13,986 nt of DNA. Origin: Candidatus Puniceispirillum sp. Lineage in GTDB: Bacteria; Pseudomonadota; Alphaproteobacteria; Puniceispirillales; Puniceispirillaceae. The notes below the pieces were generated by a model. The model did no database searches and was not told where the DNA came from. It saw nothing but the letters and a program-made list of their open reading frames with translations. The stretch spans positions 1 through 13,986 of the forward strand of contig JADHOU010000016.1 of the NCBI GenBank assembly GCA_016778825.1, written 5' to 3'. The position numbers were made by a program, and so were the translations under genes. This document shows, piece by piece, positions 1 through 7,017 of this stretch; within the stretch, counting starts at the first letter, position 1; every line of letters begins with the position of its first letter.

Positions 1-521
1 AATTGCGCCATCATAAATAGAACGCAGGCAGGCGCAGCGATAAAGGTTTTAAAAGCCACCCAATCGGCATCACTGGCATTGCGCCAAACCAATTCATTGG
101 CAATGGCAAAACATAAAAAGAAAAGACCCCATCTTCGGCTCAGCAAAAACCATGTTGGTGCCGTCAGGTGAAATTGCGTGCCAAAAAATTCACGCATCAT
201 TGCCCGCCTGAAAAAAAGCCCGCCAAGGAGAACAATGGCAAAAAAACCATTGAAAATCGTTGGCTGGATTTTGATAAAAATAGCGGCGTTAAAATAGAGT
301 GCGGCAATCGTCATTCCGCCTGACATCAATAATGAAAATAACGCGAATCTTGCAAGCCGTCTGGTCTGCAACCAATTTGCGCCCATAACCAGCGCCCCAA
401 GCCCGACCGAAATAACTGCCGCCGCAAAAAGCCCAAAAAATTCATAGCCCAGAAAGAATCCAGCAAGCGGCAAAATTTCCAAAAAGAACGATACCAGCTT
501 CATTGGCGGATAGGATGCCAT
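1..521 (-). CDS. yciB: Septation protein A family membrane protein (YciB/IspZ), C-terminus cut by window edge
   Basis: The protein begins MASYPPMKLVSFFLEILPLA and 173 codons are in the window. Family members are about 180-200 residues, so only a short C-terminal piece is missing. It is very hydrophobic, with about five predicted membrane segments. Family signatures are visible: a FIKIQPT segment near the middle, then WFLLSRRWGLFFLCFAIANE followed by VWRN and a WVAFKTF block, as in E. coli YciB. The family is an inner-membrane protein linked to cell-envelope synthesis and septation. ATG at 521 is preceded by GAGGGG at good spacing and lies 16 nt after the stop of the lipoprotein gene, so the two are probably co-transcribed. 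In many alphaproteobacteria this gene lies near ftsY; that is not seen here. The family call is firm, and the exact cellular role is less certain. Confidence 0.85.
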   Translation of the reverse strand, partial: MASYPPMKLVSFFLEILPLAGFFLGYEFFGLFAAAVISVGLGALVMGANWLQTRRLARFALFSLLMSGGMTIAALYFNAAIFIKIQPTIFNGFFAIVLLGGLFFRRAMMREFFGTQFHLTAPTWFLLSRRWGLFFLCFAIANELVWRNASDADWVAFKTFIAAPACVLFMMAQ

Positions 522-537
522 CAGCCCCTCAACCCGC

Positions 538-1185
538 CTAACGCGCAATCCACTGTTCGACATCCAGCGGGCCAACCGCCGCCGCCGCTTGGCCACGCAA
601 AAACACAATCGTAACTGATCCGATTTCAATCCCGAATTTACTGACATAGGCTCGGTTTATCGCAATATCTTCGCTTTGTCGATAAATCCAATCATCAAAA
701 TGCACATTCATTTTGCTGCCAGCCATATCAAGCGTCACGTCATATTGCCAATTCAGACCATTGCCGGAAATGCGGCCTTCAGCCTGACCTTCGACATCAC
801 CCGCCCGCCCCTGATAGCGAAAACTGCCATCTTCGGATCGGCCAAGATTATCAATCACCCAGATGCGCGAAGCTTTTTCGCCATCTTCATATAAAAAGGT
901 TTCATCAAGCACCAGCCGATTGTCAGTGATTGTGCCTTGCAAATTCACCCGAAATTGGCGCCGCAAATTGCCAAACCGGTCTTCAAAAATACCCAAGGCA
1001 ATTGTGTCACCGGCAAAAAATTCTTCAAGCACGAGTGAGGGGCGGCGTTCCGATAGATGCGTTACATCTTTTCGCGCACACGCCGACAAAGCGGCAAAAG
1101 CACCAACCAATAATCCGGCGGTAAGAAACAGGCGCATTACTCCGCCAAATATCAACCTAGCCATGCTTCGTTTTTGTCGTGCCAT
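538..1185 (-). CDS. DUF3833 family lipoprotein
   Basis: The 215-residue protein has an N-terminal signal (RQKR, then a hydrophobic stretch) ending in lipobox LSAC, with the lipidated cysteine at residue 36. The mature part fits DUF3833: DRFGNLRRQFRVNLQG, LDETFLYEDGE, a GxAGDVEGQAEG block, HFDDWIYR and SKFGIEIGSVTIVFLR near the C-terminus. Its biochemical function is unknown. It should sit on a membrane facing the periplasm. An in-frame ATG lies 24 nt further upstream at 1209, but ATG 1185 has a strong GGGGAGGG site just before it, and that site would otherwise lie inside the coding region. The gene is 108 nt downstream of the photolyase pair and 16 nt upstream of yciB. From general knowledge, DUF3833 genes often sit in clusters with photolyase, DUF1365 and cyclopropane fatty acid synthase genes linked to photo-oxidative stress, but only the photolyases are present here. 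Confidence 0.85.
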   Translation of the reverse strand: MARQKRSMARLIFGGVMRLFLTAGLLVGAFAALSACARKDVTHLSERRPSLVLEEFFAGDTIALGIFEDRFGNLRRQFRVNLQGTITDNRLVLDETFLYEDGEKASRIWVIDNLGRSEDGSFRYQGRAGDVEGQAEGRISGNGLNWQYDVTLDMAGSKMNVHFDDWIYRQSEDIAINRAYVSKFGIEIGSVTIVFLRGQAAAAVGPLDVEQWIAR

Positions 1186-1293
1186 ATCACCCTCCCCTTC
1201 GCGCTTCATCTGATTTCGCTTCTAGCCTAGCAAACTAATGCAGATCTTGCTGATAAATTCGGGTTGGGGTGACGGCAAAGCACGCCATCATCC

Positions 1294-2826
1294 CTATTCA
1301 GCCTTATAAAGACCCGCCAAAAATCGGCCAGCATCAGCGCTGACACCAGCCTGTTTTTCCGGCGCCATTTTGTCAAATGTGCGATATATCATGCCGAGCC
1401 GCGGATTATTGCCGAGCTTTTCACGATGCCTATCCAGAAAATCCCAATAGAGATAATTAAATGGGCATGCATCTTCGCCTGATTTTTCTGTCACCTTATA
1501 ACAGCAGTTTTTGCAGTAATTTGACATCCGGTTGATATAGGCACCACCAGCTGCATAGGGTTTGCTGGCAAGATAGCCGCCATCAGCAAAAAGCGCCATT
1601 CCCGACACATTCGGCATCACAACCCATTCATAGGCATCAACATAGACAACCAGAAACCATTCATTCACCGCCTGCGGAGATAAACCGGCAAGGAGCGCAA
1701 AATTACCAAGAACCATCAAGCGCTGGATGTGATGCGCGTAAGACAGGGCATCGGTTTGCTGAATTGATTGGGCAAGGCAATTCATATCGGTATTGCCAGT
1801 CCAGAAAAAATCGGGAAGCGGGCGCGTTGCCTGCAGAAAATTCGCCTCGGCATAGGCTGGCATTTTCAACCAGTAAAGCCCGCGGACAAATTCGCGCCAG
1901 CCCAGAATCTGGCGGATAAATCCTTCAACCGCATTTAGCGGCGCATCGCCACTATGATAAGCTGCCTCGGCCGCCCTAATGACTTCGATCGGCGATAATA
2001 ATCCAGCATTTAGATAAAGGCCGATATGGCTGTGATACATCCATGGCTCACCCTCAATCATCGCATCTTGATAAGTGCCGAAAAGGACTAGACGTTCAGC
2101 GATAAATTGATCAAGAACATGTAAGGCCTGATCGCGGGTAACGGCAAAATCAAATCCAGCCAATTGTCCAAAATGATTGGCGCAACGCATCTCGACAAGG
2201 GCCAAAACTTCGGTTGTGATCGCATCGGGTGCAAAGCTGCTTGGCGGCGGCACATCCAATCCGGCCTTTGGCGGCTGGCGATTATCGGCATCATAATTCC
2301 ATTTGCCGCCAATAGGCTCATCACCTTCCATGAGCACCTGATAACGCCGCCGCAAATCGCGGTAGAAAAATTCCATGCGAAGCGATTTTCGTCCCTCAGC
2401 CCATTCGGCAAAATCACCGAGGCTGCAAAGGAATCTTGTATCGGCACGAATATTGACAGCAAGGCCAAACCGCGCCTGCCAGCCCGCCATTTCATCAGCA
2501 AGCCGATATTCCCCTGGTGCGGTGACCACAATCTGATCGGGGCCAAAGGCGGCAATCGCAGCGGCAACTTCGCCAGCAAGCGAGCCAGCATTATCCGCAT
2601 CATCAAGCCGGCGATAACGAACCGCGATATCGTCATCGCCAAGCGATTTGGCAAAATGGCGCATCGCCGAAAACAGATAGGCTATTTTCCGCTTATGATG
2701 TTTGACGTAGGTGACCTCGGACATCACTTCGGCCATCAACACCAAATCCTTGGCCGGATCTAGATCTTTCAGGCTTGGCAAATCACGGCTTAACTGATCA
2801 CCAAGAACAAGCCGGAGCGTTTTCAT
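1294..2826 (-). CDS. phrB: FeS-BCP family photolyase, probable prokaryotic (6-4) photolyase
   Basis: This 510-residue protein is close, from memory, to Agrobacterium PhrB over its whole length, for example LGDQLS at the N-terminus, LNAVEGFIRQILGWREFVRG near 297-316, YAHHIQRLMVLGNFALLAG near 363-381 and YINRMSNYC at 430-438. PhrB repairs (6-4) photoproducts using FAD, a ribityllumazine antenna and a [4Fe-4S] cluster. The four cluster cysteines fall at residues 350, 438, 441 and 454, the same numbers as in PhrB. The HH pair at 365-366 holds the histidine important for (6-4) repair. An additional cysteine, C442, sits beside ligand C441. The start codon overlaps the stop of the upstream CPD photolyase in an ATGA arrangement, implying translational coupling. 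The class is very secure. Substrate preference is inferred from the family. The name phrB is used for both photolyase types in databases. Confidence 0.93.
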   Translation of the reverse strand: MKTLRLVLGDQLSRDLPSLKDLDPAKDLVLMAEVMSEVTYVKHHKRKIAYLFSAMRHFAKSLGDDDIAVRYRRLDDADNAGSLAGEVAAAIAAFGPDQIVVTAPGEYRLADEMAGWQARFGLAVNIRADTRFLCSLGDFAEWAEGRKSLRMEFFYRDLRRRYQVLMEGDEPIGGKWNYDADNRQPPKAGLDVPPPSSFAPDAITTEVLALVEMRCANHFGQLAGFDFAVTRDQALHVLDQFIAERLVLFGTYQDAMIEGEPWMYHSHIGLYLNAGLLSPIEVIRAAEAAYHSGDAPLNAVEGFIRQILGWREFVRGLYWLKMPAYAEANFLQATRPLPDFFWTGNTDMNCLAQSIQQTDALSYAHHIQRLMVLGNFALLAGLSPQAVNEWFLVVYVDAYEWVVMPNVSGMALFADGGYLASKPYAAGGAYINRMSNYCKNCCYKVTEKSGEDACPFNYLYWDFLDRHREKLGNNPRLGMIYRTFDKMAPEKQAGVSADAGRFLAGLYKAE

Positions 2827-4268
2827 GTTGTTTCGCGCAATGCCGAAAAGGCAGCCAAGGCGGCCTCGCGTGATGCTTTGACATCAACAATCGGCTTTGG
2901 ATAGGTCTCGCCAAGCCGGATACCAGCTCCAGCAAGAATTTCGGCAGGCGCTTCCCAAGGGCTGCAAAGATACGCATCGGGAAGATTGGCAAGTTCGGGA
3001 AGATAGCACCGGATATAATGCCCGTCAGGGTCAAATTTCACCCCTTGGGTGATTGGATTGAAAATGCGGAAATAAGGCGCTGCATCAGCACCGCAACCGG
3101 CAATCCACTGCCATCCTGCGCTGTTATTGGCAAGATCAGCATCAACCAGACAATCCCAGAACCACGCCTCGCCATGATGCCAATGCAGCCGGAGATTTTT
3201 CACCAGAAATGACCCAACAATCATCCGCACCCGATTATGCATATAGCCAGTTTGCCATAATTCGCGCATGCCAGCATCAACAACAGGATAGCCGGTCAAT
3301 CCTTTTTGCCAGCTTTTCAGCAAGGCCGGATCATCACGCCAGTTAAAACCATCAAAGCGCGGCTGAAGATTTTTGCGCGGCAATTCGGGGAAATGATAAA
3401 GCAGCGAATGCGAAAATTCACGCCAGCCAAGTTCAGACAGAAAATGATCGCAATCACGATCCTGCCCAATGCCTGCATCCATTCGATCTTTGGCAGCATA
3501 CCATACGGCATTTGGCGAAATCTCGCCCCAATGCAAATAGGCCGATAGCCGCGATACATTACGTTTTGCCGGGAAATTACGGCCATCCTTATAACCGTCA
3601 AGACCATCATCAAGAAAGGCGTAAAGCCGGTCGTGCGCTGCCGCCTCGCCAATATCCCAAATCGCCGCAAGCCCGGCTTTCCAGTCGCGTTCTGGCAAAA
3701 GGCCAAGCGTATCAATTGCGCTTTGACCGGTGGCAAAGCCATCACCACCGGCAATGACCAGATTTGGCGGCACTGGTAACGGACGGCGTGGCGGTGTGGC
3801 GGCAAGACAACCGCGCCGGTAATAGGGCGTAAAGACCTTGTAAGGAGTGCCATCATTTTTCAGCACATCCCAAGGCTCCCAGAGAAGCGACCCATTATGG
3901 CTTTCAACGGCAAGGCCGCGCGCGGCAAATTGCGCCTTAATAGCGGCGTCGCGGGTAACCCGCCATGGCTCGTAAGCGCGGTTCCAAGACAGCCCTGCCG
4001 CCGCAACAGCATCGGCCAGATTCGCCAAAATTTCGGCTGGGTTGCCTGATAGCACAATCAATTTACCGTCAAGCGCCTGATTAAGCGCCGTCAAGGAATG
4101 ATGAAGCCACCAGCGGCTGGCACCGCCCATACGGTGATCGCCGGCATTGGCGTCATCAAGAATATAAACCGGAAGAACCGCGCCCCTCGCTGCGGCCGCA
4201 GATAATGATGGATTGTCGGAAAGCCTTAGATCCTGACGAAACCAATGAATATGAACTGAATCTGACAT
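2823..4268 (-). CDS. phr: Class I deoxyribodipyrimidine (CPD) photolyase
   Basis: This 481-residue flavoprotein has the N-terminal photolyase domain (HIHWFRQDLRLSDNPSL at 6-22) and the FAD-binding catalytic domain. The latter shows GWREFSHSLLYH (281-292), TGYPVVDAGMRELWQTGYMHNR (325-346) and DADLANNSAGWQW (376-388), followed by GADAAPYFRIFNP (393-405). The electron-transfer tryptophans equivalent to E. coli W306, W359 and W382 are W310, W363 and W386. The flavin-facing asparagine is N382. The enzyme uses blue light to split cyclobutane pyrimidine dimers in DNA. ATG 4268 is preceded by an AAGG at suitable distance. It is the first gene of the leftward block and overlaps the next photolyase by 4 nt. 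Some class I relatives act on (6-4) lesions or signal as cryptochromes, but the sequence is typical of bacterial CPD enzymes. Confidence 0.93.
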   Translation of the reverse strand: MSDSVHIHWFRQDLRLSDNPSLSAAAARGAVLPVYILDDANAGDHRMGGASRWWLHHSLTALNQALDGKLIVLSGNPAEILANLADAVAAAGLSWNRAYEPWRVTRDAAIKAQFAARGLAVESHNGSLLWEPWDVLKNDGTPYKVFTPYYRRGCLAATPPRRPLPVPPNLVIAGGDGFATGQSAIDTLGLLPERDWKAGLAAIWDIGEAAAHDRLYAFLDDGLDGYKDGRNFPAKRNVSRLSAYLHWGEISPNAVWYAAKDRMDAGIGQDRDCDHFLSELGWREFSHSLLYHFPELPRKNLQPRFDGFNWRDDPALLKSWQKGLTGYPVVDAGMRELWQTGYMHNRVRMIVGSFLVKNLRLHWHHGEAWFWDCLVDADLANNSAGWQWIAGCGADAAPYFRIFNPITQGVKFDPDGHYIRCYLPELANLPDAYLCSPWEAPAEILAGAGIRLGETYPKPIVDVKASREAALAAFSALRETT

Positions 4269-4278
4269 CTCTACCTTG

Positions 4279-4296
4279 CAGCCTTACCGTTAAACA
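4279..4296. repeat. 18-nt leader element, copy 1 (5' leader of phr)
   Basis: CAGCCTTACCGTTAAACA on the plus strand matches positions 6099-6116 at 16 of 18 bases. Both copies lie a short distance upstream of a leftward start codon (phr and the acyl-CoA synthetase). Function is unknown. It may be a duplicated leader fragment or a coincidence. Confidence 0.45.
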
Positions 4297-4316
4297 TACC
4301 TGAAATCACTCTAGGC

Positions 4317-4345
4317 GATATAGGCTTCACAAGGGCGAAAAACAA
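4317..4345 (-). promoter_or_regulatory. Candidate sigma-70-type promoter for the photolyase operon
   Basis: On the minus strand, TTGTTT (4340-4345) is followed by a 17-nt spacer and TATATC (4317-4322). This lies about 50 nt upstream of the CPD photolyase ATG. The match is 3/6 for the -35 and 4/6 for the -10, so it is only a candidate. No RpoE/ChrR-type singlet-oxygen promoter was seen in this gap. The remaining bases of the 172-nt gap (4269-4440) hold an 18-nt element shared with the acyl-CoA synthetase leader and nothing else recognised. Confidence 0.3.
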
Positions 4346-4440
4346 GGTATATGCAGTCAGGCCATTATGGAATCAGCTAGCCATGACATATGAGTAAGTG
4401 ACCGGTTGGGCTGGTTCACAATTGCAATCGTGATCGAATT

Positions 4441-6075
4441 TTAATCGGTGTCGCCCCCAGCAGCAATGCGTTGGCGAAGCGCATATTTTTGAATCTTTCC
4501 AGTCGATGTTTTGGGAATTGATTCAAACCGAAATTCACTTGGCACTTTAAAGCCGGCAAGATTCTGGCGGCACCAATCACGCAGCTCGTCTTGGCTGGCG
4601 TTTTTGCCATCAATGATTTCGATAAAGGCGCAAGGCGTCTCGCCCCATTTTTCATGCGGCATCGCAACCACGGCAACATTGGCCACGGCGGGGTGTTTAT
4701 GCAGAACATCCTCAACCTCGATTGACGAGATATTCTCGCCACCAGAGATGATGATATCTTTTGATCTGTCTTTTAACTGAACATAGCCATCAGGATGAAC
4801 AACCCCCAAATCACCCGAATGGAACCAGCCACCTGCAAAAGCGCGTTCCGTCGATGGCACATTTTTAAAATAGCCTTTCATCACAACATTGCCACGCATC
4901 ACAACCTCGCCAATCGTTGCGCCATCACGTGGCACCGGCACCATGCTGTCAGGATCGACAACATCAAGCCCTTCAAGCGCCAGATAGCGAACCCCCTGAC
5001 GCGCCTTTAATGCAGCTTGTTTGACGTTATCCAACAAATCCCATTCCGGATCCCAATCATTGACCACTGATGGCCCATAAGTTTCGGTCAAGCCATAGAG
5101 ATGCGTGACGTTAAAACCGGCATCTTTCATGGCGGCAAGCACGGCTTCCGGCGGCGGGGCAGCAGCGGTGAAAAATTCAACCTCATAATCCAGTTTCGCA
5201 TTTACCGGTTTGCCAGCCACAACAAGCGACATGACAATTGGCGCGCCGCACATATGGCTAACCCGATGTTCCAGAATTGCATTCCAGATATCTTCGGCGC
5301 ACACCTCGCGAAGACAGACATGCGTTCCCGAAATTGCCGAAATCGTCCAAGGGAAACACCAGCCATTGCAATGAAACATCGGCAAAGTCCAAAGATAGAC
5401 CGCCTGTTTTTTCATTGATGCGGTCAGCGCATTTCCCTGCGCCAGCAAATAGGCGCCACGGTGATGATAGACCACGCCCTTTGGGTCACCCGTTGTGCCT
5501 GATGTATAATTGATCGTAATTGCATCCCATTCATCATTAGGCATTTTCCACGCAAAATCAGCATCACCTGACGCGATGAATGTTTCATATTCGGTTTCGT
5601 CATAGCCCGATCTTGGCCCATCAAATTCGGCATCATCATAAATGATCAATTGCGGGTTGCTCTTGGCCAGCGCTAATGCTTCACGCACACGCGGCAAAAG
5701 CGCAATATCAACGATCAGAATTTTGGCTTCGGCATGATCAAGTTGAAATGCAATTGTCGCCGCATCCAACCGCGTATTCAGCGAATGCAGAACCGCACCC
5801 GACATCGGCACGCCGTAATGGGCTTCAATCATTGCTGGTGTATTTAACAGCATGACCGAGATCGTATCGCCGCGCCCAAGCCCTGCCGCCGCAAGCACGC
5901 TTGCCAATTGCCTGCATCGCGCATAAAGCGCCGCATAATTACGCCGCAAAACCCCATGAATAACAGCCGTCTGATTTGGAAAAACCATCGCTGCACGTTC
6001 GAGGAATGTCAGCGGTGTCAAAGGCTGGTGATTTGCTGGATTCTGGTCAAGCCCGATATCATATGGATTTGTCAT
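4441..6075 (-). CDS. Acyl-CoA synthetase (ANL superfamily, AMP-binding)
   Basis: The 544-residue protein carries all the core motifs of adenylate-forming ligases: P-loop YTSGTTGDPKG (190-200), YGLTETYG (327-334), GWFHSGDLG (416-424), the hinge block DRSKDIIISGGENIS (436-450) and PKTSTGKIQK (521-530) with catalytic lysine K527. It activates a carboxylic acid with ATP and joins it to CoA in the cytoplasm. The opening TNPYDIGLDQNPANHQPLTP is typical of a common proteobacterial subgroup annotated as medium-chain or short-branched acyl-CoA ligases. The substrate cannot be read from the sequence. A TTG 18 nt upstream (6093) could extend the frame, but ATG 6075 has GAGGGG (6082-6087) at ideal spacing. 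It lies 51 nt downstream of the crotonase gene, likely in one operon. A DmdB-like role was considered but is not supported. Confidence 0.9.
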   Translation of the reverse strand: MTNPYDIGLDQNPANHQPLTPLTFLERAAMVFPNQTAVIHGVLRRNYAALYARCRQLASVLAAAGLGRGDTISVMLLNTPAMIEAHYGVPMSGAVLHSLNTRLDAATIAFQLDHAEAKILIVDIALLPRVREALALAKSNPQLIIYDDAEFDGPRSGYDETEYETFIASGDADFAWKMPNDEWDAITINYTSGTTGDPKGVVYHHRGAYLLAQGNALTASMKKQAVYLWTLPMFHCNGWCFPWTISAISGTHVCLREVCAEDIWNAILEHRVSHMCGAPIVMSLVVAGKPVNAKLDYEVEFFTAAAPPPEAVLAAMKDAGFNVTHLYGLTETYGPSVVNDWDPEWDLLDNVKQAALKARQGVRYLALEGLDVVDPDSMVPVPRDGATIGEVVMRGNVVMKGYFKNVPSTERAFAGGWFHSGDLGVVHPDGYVQLKDRSKDIIISGGENISSIEVEDVLHKHPAVANVAVVAMPHEKWGETPCAFIEIIDGKNASQDELRDWCRQNLAGFKVPSEFRFESIPKTSTGKIQKYALRQRIAAGGDTD

Positions 6076-6093
6076 TTGCCGCCCCTCTTGCAA

Positions 6094-6125
6094 TCAAACA
6101 GCTTTACCGTCAAACAGCCTTATCA
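6094..6125. repeat. Imperfect tandem 16-nt repeat between crotonase and acyl-CoA synthetase genes
   Basis: Two adjacent 16-mers, TCAAACAGCTTTACCG (6094-6109) and TCAAACAGCCTTATCA (6110-6125), agree at 13 of 16 positions. The second ends just before the crotonase stop at 6127. Part of the array (6099-6116) is the second copy of the 18-nt element found in the phr leader at 4279-4296. Confidence 0.6.
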
Positions 6126-6126
6126 T

Positions 6127-6939
6127 CTACCATTTCGGCTCGCGCTTTTCGATAAAGGCATCAATGCCCTCGACCGCATCACGGTGAAGCATGTTTTCGA
6201 CCATAACTCGCGACGCATATTCATAAGCATCAGCAATTGATAATTCACGTTGTGTGTAAAAAGCGCTTTTACCAATGGCCAATGTTACTGGTGACTTGCT
6301 GGCAATCTTATGCGCCACAGCGGTCACATGATCGGTCAGATCAGCATCATCAACCACCGCATTAACAAGCCCAATTTCAGCGGCGCGCGCCGCTGGCACC
6401 ATCTCGCCAGTCAACAGCATTTCCATGGCATGTTTCGCCCCGACATTGCGGGACAGCGCCACCATCGGTGTTGAACAGAAAAGACCAATATGAACACCGG
6501 GCGTGCTAAACTTTGCTGATGGGGCGGCATAGGCAAGGTCACAGCTTGCCACAAGCTGGCAACCAGCCGCCGTTGCCGTTGCCGCCACTTCGGCAATCAC
6601 CGGCTTGGGGTTTTGCAAGATTGCCTGCATAACCGACGAACAGCGTTTTAAAACATCGGTAAAATAGGCCTCGCCCTGATCCACATTGGTGCGGCCGGCA
6701 CTCATTTCTTTCAAATCATGGCCAGCACAAAAAGCGGGGCCATTGGCCGCCAAAATAATCACCCGAACGCTGGCATCAATTGCCGCATCAGCCAAAATGG
6801 CACCAAGCCGGTCAAGCATTGCCTCGGACAGGGCATTGCGCCGCACCGGATCATTCAGCGTTAAGCGCAAAATACCGTGGGCATCCTTGTCTATTTGCAA
6901 TAGACCCGCCGCATCATGTTTCGTGGATAAATCCGTCAC
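6127..6939 (-). CDS. Enoyl-CoA hydratase/isomerase (crotonase) family protein, ECHDC3-like, lacking both catalytic Glu
   Basis: This 270-residue crotonase-fold protein has the CoA/oxyanion-hole motif FCAGHDLKEM (70-79) and the block AEVAATATAAGCQLVASCDLAYA (116-138). In true hydratases two glutamates (E144 and E164 in the rat enzyme) activate water. Here the aligned residues are Q128 (in AAGCQL) and G148 (in STPGVHIG), so ordinary 2-enoyl-CoA hydration is unlikely. The GHDLKEM form is typical of the ECHDC3-like branch, whose reaction is poorly defined. It may act as a thioesterase, isomerase or other CoA-thioester enzyme, or as a non-catalytic partner. Translation starts at GTG 6939, preceded by GAGG 7 nt away; no better ATG is present. 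The gene is followed 51 nt later by the acyl-CoA synthetase, suggesting a shared acyl-CoA substrate. Confidence 0.88.
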   Translation of the reverse strand: MTDLSTKHDAAGLLQIDKDAHGILRLTLNDPVRRNALSEAMLDRLGAILADAAIDASVRVIILAANGPAFCAGHDLKEMSAGRTNVDQGEAYFTDVLKRCSSVMQAILQNPKPVIAEVAATATAAGCQLVASCDLAYAAPSAKFSTPGVHIGLFCSTPMVALSRNVGAKHAMEMLLTGEMVPAARAAEIGLVNAVVDDADLTDHVTAVAHKIASKSPVTLAIGKSAFYTQRELSIADAYEYASRVMVENMLHRDAVEGIDAFIEKREPKW

Positions 6940-6957
6940 CTTACCACCTCATCACCT

Positions 6958-6986
6958 ATTCAACTCAAAAATCGCGGCAAAAACAA
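6958..6986 (-). promoter_or_regulatory. Weak candidate promoter for the crotonase/acyl-CoA synthetase pair
   Basis: On the minus strand, TTGTTT (6981-6986), a 17-nt spacer and TTGAAT (6958-6963) lie about 20 nt upstream of the GTG start. The -35 is the same hexamer as in the photolyase candidate. Matches are 3/6 and 4/6. The genes could instead be read through from the ABC transporter, whose stop is only 78 nt upstream. Confidence 0.2.
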
Positions 6987-7017
6987 CTGTGAAGTCACGC
7001 TGCAGTAATGATCTTAT

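Noticed and set aside
2088..2763. Long open frames on both strands inside the (6-4) photolyase gene
   Set aside because: They overlap a fully conserved coding sequence and show no family motifs or ribosome sites.
4269..4440. RpoE/ChrR singlet-oxygen promoter before the photolyases
   Set aside because: No TGATCC-type -35 with a suitably spaced TAAG-type -10 was found; TGATTCC in the gap is imperfect and lacks a partner.
4441..6939. DMSP demethylation genes dmdB and dmdD
   Set aside because: The crotonase protein lacks both catalytic glutamates expected in DmdD, and the ligase opening fits another acyl-CoA synthetase subgroup. No dmdA or dmdC is present.
6985..7014. Intrinsic terminator after the ABC permease gene
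   Set aside because: On the minus strand an imperfect hairpin precedes TGTTTTT, but the stem is bulged and the loop would be only two bases.
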